Assembly (NCBI GenBank): GCA_030411725.1 | Contig: MU839842.1 | Coordinates: 620,001-684,000, forward strand | From: Echria macrotheca | Lineage: Eukaryota > Ascomycota > Sordariomycetes > Sordariales > Schizotheciaceae | Reading direction: 5' to 3' | DNA: 64,000 nt | In this document: positions 54,059 through 64,000 of the stretch, piece after piece | Position numbering within the stretch: position 1 is the first letter of the stretch | How the letters are laid out: every line of letters begins with the position of its first letter | The notes under the pieces: model-generated | Seen by the model: only the letters and a program-made list of their open reading frames with translations | What the model was told of the DNA's origin: nothing | Database searches by the model: none | Position numbers and translations under genes: made by a program

Positions 54059-57048
54059 CTAGCCCTGATACTTCAAGAAAAAGGCAGGCAACTCAAGCGC
54101 ATCGTAATCATCCTTATTCTCGGGATCCCCAAACACTTTCAGCGCGCGCATCAGGAACTTATACCGTCCCTCGGGCACGACGCGTCCGTCACTCAACATG
54201 CCCCTGAACGGATCCATCGTCGATCCCCTGCCAGGATACCACCGGATCGGATACCTCTCGGCGCTCCCCGCGATCGTCACCCCCAGGACCTCCGTGGTCG
54301 CGAGCGTCCCGTTTACCTCTAGCGGAACGATATCCAGCCTGATAAACGCCGAGCCTACATTTTGTCCGAATATGGCTGTGGGCAGGGCGAGTCCGGGATC
54401 CGGATTCTCGGTCCCGTTGGGGTCGCCGGTCGGGACGGGGATCGTAAAGGTCGTGTTTTCGGGCAGAGGCACGCTCAGGCCGATATTAAGACTATCCCAG
54501 CTCGTCAGGTACGTCACGCTCGAGCGCGTTGTCAAGACGGGGACGGATTTCATGCTGGTGGCCACGCCGGCATATGGTAGACTCAGAGATTCCCCGGATG
54601 TCGAGTTGATGGCGATGTATCCGCTGTAGACGGGCAGACGGCCTTTGTCGATACTTGCTGCTGGGGGGCTAGCTGTCACGGATATAGTCGCCGATGCGCC
54701 CGGCCCGACCTTGACCGAGGTTGTGGAGAATATCAGAGACGCCCAGGCATCCACGGTCTCGAGCGGAGTCGGAGCAAGACTGAAGGATTGCGGGTCCGAG
54801 AGGTAGGAAGCCCCAGAGGCGTACACTGTGGCCGCTTTGACATGGCTCAGAGTGTATGTGACCTCGCCACTGCCCAAATTCTTGATGGTGAAACCATGCT
54901 GGGCGACAAAGTGATCGGTATCGTTGAAGGCGAGGCTGGACACGTTGAGTAGCGTAGTGGCAAAGGCGGCATCGTACGCCTGTATCAGACCAGCTCCTTG
55001 TTGCACCACGGGAGCGACTATGCTATAGACCTTTGTTCCGTCATAATACAAGTTCGGGTTCGCAGTCGCCGAGACAAAACTCTCCAGAGTGGCAGGGTCG
55101 AACGTCTTGCGCGCCTCGGCAATGAGGGCGTACACGGCCGCGACAAATGGGGAGGCCATCGACGTGCCCGAGTCGATCCGGTACCCGCCTTTGCTGAGAA
55201 GCCAGGTTGAGAGGATGTTTTGGCCCGGCGCGCCGATCTGTGGCTTTACGTCAAGTTCCCATGACATTCCCCATGAGCTTCGTGTGCTCATCAGGCCGCC
55301 CGTTTCGGTATTCTTGGGCGAGTAGACCGTTTGCTGCGCGGCGCCCGGAATGACGAGGTTGACGACGATTTTGTGTCCGGCTTTGAGCAGATTGATCCAC
55401 TCCTTGCCACGAGAATTTGGAACCATCCCAATGCCGTTGACGTACTGATTGGACTGAGTGAGGGCCCTCGTACTGATGATACCCAAATATGTTAGCACCG
55501 CCTTTCCAAGCCTTTGCTCGATCCAATTGAGTAGGTAGACGATCACTTACTACGCATCCAAGCTGTACACCAGAACATACTTGGCTCCATGGCTGCCGAG
55601 GTTCGACAACTTGTTGTCGATCCTACAATCACTCGATTTGTCCTCGTCTTGCACCAGGACCACAACCTTGGAGAGGTCTGGGGCACCAGCCGGAAGTTGC
55701 CCGCAGCCATCGTCGGGAGCCGCGTCGAAGCTGGTAGACCAGAGGGGGAGAGAGATGTTGGGCATAGCAGGGTTACCGGCCTGCCAGCTAAACGGCTGTG
55801 CCGTAGCATTATCGACACTATATGACGCAACCACGTGGATGGCTGGCGTCTCCGTGTTGAAAAAATTGGCTACGCCGGCAACACCATGCGCCACGGCGGG
55901 GATTACCGACGTCCAGAGCCCTCTCTCGCCGTCGTTTCCTATGGCCGCTACAACCGGCACACCCTTCTCTACGATGCGCTGCGCGGCGAGGGCGGCCGGA
56001 TGTTCGCTCCAGTCGCTCGGAAGGTCGAGGGACAGGTTGATGATGTTGCTCCCGTCGTCATAGGCGCGGTTGATGGCGGCGACGAGGACGTCCTCGTAAA
56101 CAATGCCGGCGCAGGTACTGGTCCGATACGCGCCCAAGGTGACACCCGGCGCGGCACCCGTGAAGCCAAACGGGTTGGGCTGCGCGGCGATGATACCCGC
56201 CACGTGCGTGCCGTGGCCCAGGCACGGGTCGATCGGGTCGTTGACCGGCTGCGGACTGCCGGGGCGGAGCTCGCCCAGTACGTTCCACCCATAGCCGACC
56301 AGACAGCCCTGTCCGAAACATCCGCCAAGGGCTGGGTGGTTGTAGTCGATGCCCGAGTCAACCACGGCGACCCGGGCGCCTTTTCCCGTAATCCCTTTGG
56401 CTCGAAGCTTGTCGACTTGCGTCATGACGTGGGTGGAAAACGTGTCGTTGCCGTCAGCTCTCTTTTGTATTTCGCGGCGTGCGAGAAGTGGGATTGTCGA
56501 ATTTACGGTGTCGATCGGGACTTTATGGGTTCCCACCGGCCACAGGCTCTTGACCGTGGGCATTTTGGAGATTCTATCGGTGTTAGCAGGATATCCAAGG
56601 CAACTTTGTCACCAGTGTTTGAGGGATATAATGAATCGGGGGTGCACGCACATATTAGACAGACTCGAATTGGACGCCCCATCTACAAGCTCAAACGAGG
56701 CTCCTCGGAAAAGATGGTACGTCATATTCAGCCGTGGCGAGAACTTGATATTTTCGAGCTCGAGGCCGTGGTAAAACGATTCAATATTCTGTCATGGTTA
56801 GCAAGTTCTCAGACACGGGTGTCTCTTTCCCGGGCTGAGGCTGGCTCGGAGGCTTGAATCTGGATTTGGGTTTGGGCTTGTACTTTGACTTGTACTTGCG
56901 CTTTGCATCGTGGCTTGGAGGATTAAATAGAGGAAAAAGGGGTACGAACGTGATCATTGGCGAATTCGACCAGGTAGGTGTGTGCCAGGTAATCGGCGGC
57001 TAAGGAACCCGAGACTACAAGAGTCCCGACGAGGAAACGCAGATTCAT
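54059..57048 (-). CDS. Secreted subtilisin-like serine protease (S8A, PA-domain type)
   Basis: Four exons on the minus strand, 56950-57048, 56652-56788, 55551-56573 and 54059-55472, give 890 residues. A signal peptide (MNLRFLVGTLVVSGSLAADY) precedes an inhibitor-like propeptide (AHTYLVEF, FYHGLELE, YHLFRGASFELV). Catalytic residues are Asp151 in VAVVDSGIDYNHP, His199 in GHGTHVAGII and Ser at about 524 in DSGTSMASP, plus the oxyanion Asn in AAIGNDGERG. A protease-associated insert lies between His and Ser (GCGQLPAGAPDLSKVVVLV), and a beta-rich C-terminal Fn3-like region follows. The layout resembles the minor extracellular (Vpr-like) and C5a-peptidase-like fungal subtilases. It is expected to be extracellular, with protein digestion as its role. 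Intron 1 is long (161 nt). Confidence 0.9.
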
Positions 57049-57735
57049 GTTTGGGATAGTGAAGCGAATGACTGAATGGGAAAGCAGAAACGAATGAACC
57101 GGTTACTTGTGAGCAGCGATGCGAGAAAACTCACAATATCAGATGGACGACGTGATCGTTTTATACTTGATCGGCTTATGTCTGGAGAGTTGTTCTTTGG
57201 GTTCTTGCATCGCCACAGTAACAACCTATTGAACTCGAATCTCCATGTGAAACCGTGGGATGCCCTTCCTTCTGCTACATAGGCTGCCACAGGGCCACAT
57301 TGGTCACATGGGTGTCAGTGTGTCAGCGTGATGGAATTTCAATCGCCTCAATGGCCAGCATTGAAGTTGCTGTCGGCGGGCATGGGGTTGGTGGGTCGCA
57401 TCGTATTCCTCCTAACTACTACCTAGTTTCCATTAGGAGAGTGGAAGCAATAATTACGAAAGCACGGATACAAAAGTTGCGGCAAGGCATAAAAGAGGTC
57501 CGAAGTGCGCCTTGATGTGTTGTGCGTATTCCAGGCGGACAGGGATACCAGAACTGTGCCGTAGGGTTTGCGGGCCGAACTTGGGGAGGAGGAGGGTTTA
57601 AATTTGGCTGGGATGGATCACCTAGCGCTTGGGGCTCAATAGTTCGCATCCTAACCTCATTCCTCATGTTCTTGGCTCACTGGCACGGGCGGCGCAGCAC
57701 CTCCTCCAGAGGTGGTTCAAGGCGTTTATGGCGGT

Positions 57736-57780
<45 letters not shown>

Positions 57781-58642
57781 TTGGTTTGCTTTAGTGTATC
57801 AGAACCGAACGAGGTTCAATAAGCGTTGACTTTGTCGTGCAAATGCCCCTCCTTCCTTCCTTTGGGTTGATTCCATGTCTGGGTTACCGGTTAACCCAAT
57901 CGAGTAGTTATACGAGGATAATTCTAGGATAATTCTAGGTCTTGGGCGGTACAGGTCAACAACTTCCAATAGACATTTGATAAAGGGGCATGGAAAACTA
58001 ATAGGGGGGTTTAGCTAGATTCTTTGAGTCACTACTACCTGCCAAGTGTCAGATGATGAACGTAGTTGAGGGATTGCATCTATCGTGGTCTAGAGGGTCC
58101 AACTGGTTGAGTTGGGCCCCGAGTATTTAAATACACTGGTTCTGGATAACTTCCTTTGTGCAAAGTAAACAAACGATCCGAGCCAACAGTCTTATGCCCT
58201 TTATCATGTGCATCACTGGCGATTTACCGCCCTGAAAGGTCTTTCAATCCTGACACCAACAAGTCCCACCACGATATCGACTGCACCTATTATGCCCAGC
58301 TCGCTGTCGTTCTTCAATTTCCCCAGTGACCACCACTATGGTCACTGCCAAGTCAACCGTGCTGGCCATATCCAGACTGTCACGGCATCAGCCGAACAAC
58401 CACTAGGTGTTCACCGAAACCGGAACCCAACCGAGGCCCCGGTGTCCAGGAGCCGGTGTTCTAATATGTACGTATGGTCAGTCTATGGCTCGTGTCATTC
58501 CAGATCCCTTTTCTCAACCAGCCTTCGTTCACGCCCTTGGCCACCCTTTCCTTACCCTGGTCACATGTCTACCTAGACTAGAGTTGAATACTGTAATCCA
58601 CCCACCCCCAACTGCTGTTCTTACCCTGGCTGTGAGCCTGGA
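57049..58642. other. Intergenic region with a long poly(T) tract
   Basis: Upstream of the minus-strand subtilase. It contains a 42-T homopolymer. 57840-58200 is more A/T-rich than its surroundings and has a duplicated GGATAATTCTA at about 57917-57937. An open frame from about 58289 may be an upstream exon of the next ORF, but this is weak. Confidence 0.5.
57738..57779. repeat. 42-nt poly(T) homopolymer
   Basis: Forty-two uninterrupted T on the plus strand. It could be the oligo(A) tail of a retroposed minus-strand sequence lying to its right, a chance slippage product, or a sequencing length artefact. No element body or target-site duplication could be recognised by eye. Confidence 0.9.
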
Positions 58643-59095
58643 TTGCACTATTACCACCCCTTTACTCTGGCTGGAAATAGCAGGCCTGACACATCCCCAC
58701 ATGCTCTGCTTATCGGGCTCGAAGACCCCCCACGAAAATCAGACCTGACGCCCTCGACGTACTACGTCCCGTGGTACTCCTTCGCACCCTGGGACGAGAT
58801 TGACGAAATATGGCTCGATAATCTCACATCCTCGCCCGAGATTTTGAGACTCGTCGACTCCCCCTTGTGTCGGAACCGGCACATCTATCTCTCCAACCCC
58901 CGAGAGGCCCCGGTCAGATCGATCTATCTCTCGTTCCAGCGGGCACTGCGGCGGGCGGCTTGGGACTACGATGCCGTTTTTGAGGCGGTAACGCTAGACT
59001 CTGCGACCGCGGATGATGATGAACAAGCGGCAGAAAAAGGAGGCCAGAAACTTGACAATGAGGTTCTAGGTGCTGCAGGGGATGGGGGCGCCTAA
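58643..59095 (+). CDS. Hypothetical protein, possible 3' exon of a decayed or spliced gene
   Basis: An open frame of 150 codons. The middle (TYYVPWYSFAPWDEIDEIWL, LTSSPEILRLVDSPLCRNRH, FQRALRRAAWDYDAVFEAV) looks like a true protein with aromatic and Leu positions, whereas the first 20 codons look random. It may be the last exon of a gene whose 5' part begins near 58289 (MPSSLSFFNFPSDHHY), which would fit fungal 2EXR-like F-box-style proteins, but I could not make a clean splice model. Function unknown. Confidence 0.35.
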   Translation: MHYYHPFTLAGNSRPDTSPHALLIGLEDPPRKSDLTPSTYYVPWYSFAPWDEIDEIWLDNLTSSPEILRLVDSPLCRNRHIYLSNPREAPVRSIYLSFQRALRRAAWDYDAVFEAVTLDSATADDDEQAAEKGGQKLDNEVLGAAGDGGA

Positions 59096-59730
59096 GCCCG
59101 TGGTCTCGCCGGCTGGGAGTCCGCTGCTTGACCATGCGCAAGCCGGGATACCGATCGCTCACTTCTTTACTTGACCACGGCCTGATTAGATCGACGGTGC
59201 ATAACCTAGTTTGAGAGCCTCACTCACAACCAGAAACTCTACACACCCGAGTTTTCACCAGAAACTCGGCACTGTCACTCCCAACGCTACCAATACACAG
59301 GAAAAAGACACATCAACACAGTGGCGACCTAAACTGCCGTTGCGAATATCAAATACACCCCAACATCAAGGTCAACACTGCCCAACAGGCTTCAAGTAGG
59401 TGGGCATCGACTGTTCGACTTGGGCGTGGCACGATGACCAATGGGAACAATTCCGCCTGCGGGCTCCTTCCGTGAAGTGTTGCGTTCGAACTACCAATGG
59501 GAAGATGACCTGCGCATCGCTGAATGCGCAACTGCGCAGAGCACAGTAGCAGGTTACATATCTTTTTAACTCTTTCGCATCGTCAAGTCAATGCTGTCGC
59601 ATAATAACTTCCAAATTCTCTCCCCGGTTCTCTGACAGTACCATTATTACGAGAGGAGGTTGTGGCTCACTTTTACCCCCTTTGGTATTGAGAGAAATTA
59701 TACTCGTTTGGTCGTTACACCTCGCCAGCA
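59096..59730. other. Intergenic spacer
   Basis: Spacer before the zinc-finger gene. No gene is seen; probably its promoter and leader. Confidence 0.55.
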
Positions 59731-61687
59731 ATGACGTCCGATTTTGGCTATGGCTCGACCGGAACAGGTATACAAAAGTCCCTCATACCCATGTCCGCTC
59801 CGATGAATGTCGGTTGCTAGAATCTGACAACATGATTTCTTTTCTGCATTAGGACCATACTGTTCCGACAACTGGGTAGAACTGGATTGGACGTTCGGGG
59901 ATCTAGAACTAGATCTACATGTACAAACACACCGACAGAGGACACCATTGCCACCAACTATCTTCCACGAAGATTCCAGTGACGAGGATACAAACCCACC
60001 CAGGGTGCTCTTAGAGAACCTATATGGGCGCTCGGCTTTGGCCCCCAGCACCAGTTCAATATGGGATGAAGTCGAGTTATTTGAGCGGACTACGCAAAAC
60101 AATACGCCATGCAACGCAGCCACCCTGGATGGCGTTTCCCAGAGGGACGATAGTGGTGCGGAAGACGACAGCAACTCTAGCGACGGTGGAGAGAACGAAA
60201 ACGACATGTCCAATGATGAATCAAGCCGCGGCTCGCACTCTCCGATAAGCAACGAGCGGTCGTCCGATACTAGTTCCGACTCCTCGCTGGTCTCACCTGT
60301 TCTTGATATCCGCCGGCGTCAGGTTATAAACCGACTCATGAGCGAGTTTAGTGACCTCCTTGACCAAGCCATCGGCTTCCGCCGCCGTCCATCAGGCAGT
60401 AATGATTGGTCGGGTGGCGCGCATCGGGCCTGTCGAAGTGGCCGACAGAATGCCCATGGCCAAGGCTCGCAGGGAAATCGTAGGCAGGTACGGGGCGGGA
60501 GCGCGGCGGGGAACAGCCGGGGCAGTGGTGATGGGAGGGGAAACGGTGCTGAGGACGCCGGAGCCGGTGGCCCGTCGGAAGCACCCCAGGCTAGCAACCT
60601 GAAGTTTGCGTGTCCGTATTTCCAACGGGACCCGCGAAAGCACCGCAAGCACCGCTCATGCGCAGGTCCCGGTTGGACGACGGTCCACAGAGTCAAGTAA
60701 GCGTCCTCGATCTGCAGGATAATCCTATGTCTAACGCAGGCGGGTACTAGGGAGCATGTCTACCGACAGCATAAACTGCCCGTGTTTTGCACGCGATGCG
60801 GCACCACCTTTCCGCAAGACGCTCAACTTGTCGCGCACTCGCGGCTCGCGCAGGCCTGCGACGTCAGCGTATTCGTGACGCCCGACGGCTTCACCGAGGA
60901 CCAGGAACGGAGTCTCCGGCGCAAGCGCAAACTCGCTGGCTCCGAGGAGAGCAAGTGGGTGGCCATGTACAAAATTCTGTTCCCGGACGACGCGGAGGGG
61001 GACGTACCCTCGCCCTGTGAGTTACCATCCCGTAGACTCGTACCACTGCCGGGTTGCACTCGAACTGACATGAAAACAGATTACGAATCCACAGAGGGCG
61101 TGACATGGGAAATCCAGCGTGCGCGCGAATTCGACAGCTTCGAGCGGTATCTCAGGCGAGAGCTGCCGCGCGTCGTACGGCAACGGCTCGAGGTCGCCGC
61201 CTCCGAGTACGCGGGCCCCCTGGAGAGCCATCTACGCGCTCAGCTGGTCGAGATTGTGCGTGACGCACAGTCAGGGCTGTTCCAGCTATACCGCAGCACC
61301 GGCACTGGACCAGAGCCCGCGGTCCCGGCGACGCTTCACGTTCCCATGCTTCGGCGGACGCCCTTCGATCCCGATGTAGCTGGCCAGCAGAATCTCCACA
61401 GCACAACAAGCGGCGACGACCTCCACGATGCCGGCGCTGACAACGGCGGCATCGGCGCGGATTCCATAGCGTTCTTTGACTTTCCGGCGTTCTATACCCC
61501 GCCGGCGGTTGATGAGAACTACGCCAACCCGTCCACGCTGACGGCTGCCGCGGGAGGGGACCGCCAGGCGCTTTCGGACTCGGGGTATGCATCGTATGGG
61601 GTTGACTTCGATGGGTTTGGTTCATTGGAGAACTGGGACTGCACTGAACCGGTAATTGGCGACCCGGAAACCTCCTTGCTGTACTGA
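59731..61687 (+). CDS. Fungal C2H2-like zinc-finger protein with acidic region
   Basis: Four exons, 59731-59767, 59853-60696, 60751-61016 and 61080-61687, give 584 residues. The second splice reconstructs a typical fungal cysteine/histidine module at about residues 262-332: FACPYFQRDPRKHRKHRSC, GPGWTTVHRVK then EHVYRQH after the intron, then FCTRCGTTFPQDAQLVAHSR. This form (CPYF...RSC...HRVKEH..R.H...C..C...F) is abundant in filamentous ascomycetes; binding of nucleic acid is presumed rather than shown. Residues about 95-185 are Asp/Glu/Ser-rich, and a helical RQVINRLMSEFSDLLDQA segment precedes the finger. A DRDLL-free C-terminus contains RAREFDSFERYLRRELPRVV. The 63-nt intron at 61017-61079 is in frame and stop-free, so a read-through isoform is possible; splicing yields PSPYYES, the expected family pattern. 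Nuclear role inferred. Confidence 0.82.
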
Positions 61688-62009
61688 AGCATGGGGTAAA
61701 CTCAGGTTTTGAGAGTATTCAAGCGCTTTCAAGATAATAAGAATTATTGTAGACCACAACGGTACGATTTGTTTGGAGTCTCGGAAAAGGTGTAGATCCT
61801 GAGAAGTTTGATTGGCTAAACTGAGACCTGATAGCAGAGAGGAGAGGAGCGAAGGGTAGACACTTCCCCCATACTTGTTCTCGTCCTGACCCGAACTCTC
61901 TTCGCTCCGCGCGGCAACCGGCCCAACAGCAAACATACAGCCAGGTAAAGGATGGAATAAAAGAAAATAGCAGAATCCAGGGGTATTCACAGTAAACACA
62001 ACTTAGTAC
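61688..62009. other. Convergent 3' region
   Basis: Between the zinc-finger gene stop and the minus-strand small gene stop. No gene is seen. Confidence 0.6.
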
Positions 62010-62367
62010 CTAGGTAACCAGTGCGCCAGAAATCACGACCATGACAACCATGCCGACAATCATAGGTAATAGGCAGCGGCCGAATGCCCGAGTCCACGGC
62101 ACTCGCCTGCCGGACCACCTGATGCCATAACTGTGTGTAGTAAAAGTCAACAAACAATGCGGCGCCGTTAAAAAACACGTACCAAGCCGCGGCGGCAACA
62201 CTCCGCTGCGTGAGAATCCGCAGCGGCACAGCCGACCTCTCCCGTCTTCGATGGGCGGCGCCAAAGACCAGATCCAGAAAGCGGGATACCAGAAACAAGG
62301 AGCGCCAACCGCTCACATCAAGGGGCGCGAGTATCACACTTCTTGATCGCCGACGTCGGCCACCCAC
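62010..62367 (-). CDS. Small membrane protein, spliced, start unresolved
   Basis: Two minus-strand frames join by a good intron at 62131-62182 (donor GTACGT, acceptor CACAG): exon 62183 upward into exon 62010-62130. The spliced product ends SVAAAACYGIRWSGRRVPWTRAFGRCLL-type, then a strongly hydrophobic C-terminal span (LLPMIVGMVVMVVISGALVT). The upstream exon has a second hydrophobic/amphipathic part (WRSLFLVSRFLDLVFGAAH). Unspliced, each frame looks like a truncated protein. There is no ATG at the 5' end of the exon (the frame opens at a GTG near 62367), so an upstream exon with the start is probably missing from this model. Function unknown. Confidence 0.45.
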
Positions 62368-62868
62368 AGGATTAGAACATTAAGTGTATGGAAACCAAGG
62401 TACAAGGGGAGATGCAAGTGACTACCTAGGTAAGTGGATGAAGCTCAGAAGTGCAAAAAACAGCCAAGACGGGGTCCCGTATTGTTGATCAACTAGGTAA
62501 TCATCGGCCTCCTCTCATCCTCCTGGATGGGCGGCGGCTGGTTTGTGACACGACAAAGAATCTATAAGAAAAGCACAGAGACAATGAACGAAGATAGTAA
62601 GTACCTAACTTTAAGAGGTAGGTCTTGTAGGTCAGGAACTGAAGCTGTCCCCCAGGCGGTCGGGTGCTTGGACGGTTACTTGGATAGTAGGTTGTTAGGC
62701 AGCTTCCGTAGGTAAAGTGCCCAAGTTATTAGTCCTATTACTATATCCGCCGCCAGGTCTCCAGATCAAATACCCAAGTCTGACAAACGGGAGCCTTGAA
62801 CGAAAAAAGAGTAGCTCGGCCTCCTCCTTGTCTCATATTTCCGATGGGAATATATCCAGTGTATTCAC

Positions 62869-63195
62869 TCAGCACTAATAAGCGTAGCAAGCTAGATTAG
62901 CAACGCACCAGACCAAACAAGCCCGGCCGACCGCCAGGATTTGCAATAAGTCAACCTAGACACTTACACCACAGCCTCGGCAGTAGCACGGATCACAGCC
63001 AAGTCCGAGTTGGATCCGATTAATACAGGTGCTGGTGCATTGCTGATTGCAGGCATCCTCCAGCTGTATGCACTTGGCACATTCGTCTGGAGAAATCGGC
63101 TCCGGCTCCGGCTCCGGCGCGGGGGCTGCCATGACGCCGCTGCTGAGGGCGAGGCTGAGTATGCTGAGGAGGACAGTTGATGATGAGAGCTTCAT
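62869..63195 (-). CDS. Small secreted cysteine-rich protein
   Basis: A 78-residue secreted protein from two exons, 62968-63195 and 62869-62874, if a 93-nt intron with a GTAAGT donor is used; unspliced it would read on to 62956 and give 79 residues ending GVSV. A signal peptide (SSTVLLSILSLALSSGVMA) is followed by an acidic APAPEPEPEPEP-like Pro/Glu stretch and a compact Cys domain: DECAKC, DACNQQCTSTC, GLGCDPCYCRGC. Nine cysteines are seen without splicing; the spliced form ends with a tenth, giving an even number that can all pair. Such small Cys-rich secreted proteins are common as effectors, antimicrobials or wall proteins; no named family is recognised and no function is claimed. Confidence 0.68.
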
Positions 63196-63904
63196 TGTGG
63201 CTTCGGTTCGGTTGTTTGAAGTTTTGAAGTCTGTTGAGTCCTGAAGCGGGGGCAAGACGAGAGGAAGGGGGGACGGGAAGAAAGAAAAGTACATTCGTAA
63301 ATGAATCTGAACAAACTTTTTAGGGCCAAACTCACCTCTTTATACCTTGAGGCGACAAAGTACGTCTCCCCCCTTTCCCGCGGGCCGCGCTGGGAGAGCG
63401 AGCTTCCCGGACTTTTGACCAGAAGGCGGCGCTGCTGACGTTGACACTTGACATGCAGTCATCAATTTTCCGCCTATCGGATCTTGTGTTCAGGAGGTGG
63501 TGTTGTTGCGACGTTGACTTTCCGCTTGCATTTCCAAACCTGCCGCTGGTTTTCTTGGTGTTGTGAATGATATCCCCCTTTTTGGACTGACCTTACGGGT
63601 AAGTCAAAAAGTGAAGCACCCAGAGGGTGCATTAACTAGGTAGGTAGTCCTCAGAGCAGAGCCTATTCCTGGAATTCTTATGGGTCCTGTGATAGTACAG
63701 CTATAGTGCATAGGACCAGCCTTCTCGAGTAAGGCTTTGCAGCTCTGTTCAGGCTCTTCTTGGATCAGTATTGCGGAACCGTATGTATGTTGGGGTCTTT
63801 AAAAAGATATCAGCAATATAAAGTTAAGTAGTTGGGTAAAACGTTAGCGGGTGACCGGAAGCAAAAGGGGGGTGCACCCCTCTCAGATGCCACAAACGCA
63901 ATCC
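63196..63904. other. Spacer with promoter of the small secreted gene
   Basis: No gene is seen. The first 100 bases are purine-rich on plus (C/T-rich leader for the minus-strand gene). A TAACTAGGTAGGTAG motif is at 63632-63646. The far part probably holds the 3' UTR of the gene entering from the right. Confidence 0.55.
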
Positions 63905-64000
63905 TCACTCAACGACGAAATCCTCCTCGACCAACTCGCCCCGCTCCATCATGCCCATGGCCTCTCCCTGCATCAACCTATCCACATAGGCCTCCTCAAG
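63905..64000 (-). CDS. 3' end of a gene running off the right edge (partial)
   Basis: From the right edge a minus-strand frame is open for 31 codons and ends in TGA at 63905-63907. It reads LEEAYVDRLMQGEAMGMMER and then an acidic tail (GELVEEDFVVE), a typical protein-like C-terminus with codon use like the neighbouring genes. Too short to identify. Confidence 0.5.
   Translation of the reverse strand, partial: LEEAYVDRLMQGEAMGMMERGELVEEDFVVE

Noticed and set aside
55835..56857. 340-codon plus-strand frame
   Set aside because: Antisense shadow of the subtilase, whose catalytic triad is on the minus strand.
62131..62182. Apparent frameshift between two overlapping minus-strand frames
   Set aside because: Explained by a 52-nt intron with good donor and acceptor.

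Overview
The window looks like nuclear DNA of a filamentous ascomycete (Pezizomycotina, most likely a Sordariomycete). The reasons are short GT-AG introns (mostly 48-93 nt) with CTAAC/CTGAC-like branch sites, G/C-ending codons, long pyrimidine-rich leaders, large gene-free spacers, and families typical of these fungi: a Kre9-like GPI protein, a KRE2/KTR mannosyltransferase, an NB-ARC/TPR NOD-like receptor, and a fungal CPYF-type zinc-finger protein. The species assignment is inference.

Layout. 1-2.3 kb: a Myb/SANT-like regulator with a CT-rich leader. 5.2-7.2 kb: a dihydroxy-acid dehydratase paralogue rebuilt from four exons, one of only 8 nt. 7.8-9.5 kb (-): a type II membrane KRE2/KTR alpha-1,2-mannosyltransferase. 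10.8-15.8 kb (-): a single 1645-residue ORF for a secretory-pathway protein with a signal peptide, a J-like domain lacking HPD, very long Pro/Gly-rich repeats (including about 68 xMP/xLP tripeptides), a hydrophobic membrane region and a Ser-rich tail. It is divergent from a Cys-rich, single-span plasma-membrane protein (17.9-19.0 kb). 20.6-22.9 kb: an ankyrin protein with a possible Clr5-like N-terminus. 22.9-25.96 kb: GT-skewed non-coding DNA with nested local duplications, a 14-bp tandem repeat and two tRNA-like sequences. 26.4-27.1 kb (-): Kre9/KNH-type GPI protein. 28.9-30.4 kb (-): mannosyl-3-phosphoglycerate synthase. 30.4-39.4 kb: almost empty apart from a small Cys-rich gene at 35.7 kb. 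39.4-40.1 kb: secreted DUF8021-like protein. 41.7-44.7 kb: divergent HAD phosphatase and CorA-like transporter. 45.6-49.1 kb: alpha/beta-hydrolase-NB-ARC-TPR receptor. 50.0-57.0 kb: SMP-30-like secreted propeller, phenol-hydroxylase-type FAD monooxygenase (-) and secreted subtilase (-). 58.6-64.0 kb: a weak hypothetical ORF, a zinc-finger protein, two small minus-strand genes (one a secreted Cys-rich protein) and the 3' end of a gene running off the window.

There is no single operon-like system. Several genes share a cell-surface/secretory theme: mannosyltransferase, Kre9-like protein, membrane sensor-like protein, giant repeat protein, secreted protease and small secreted proteins. Two enzymes should draw on GDP-mannose (KTR enzyme, mannosylphosphoglycerate synthase). 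The two most unusual loci are the giant J-like repeat protein and the hydrolase-armed NOD-like receptor. All exon joins were made by eye from splice motifs and reading-frame continuity; no alignments or transcripts were available.
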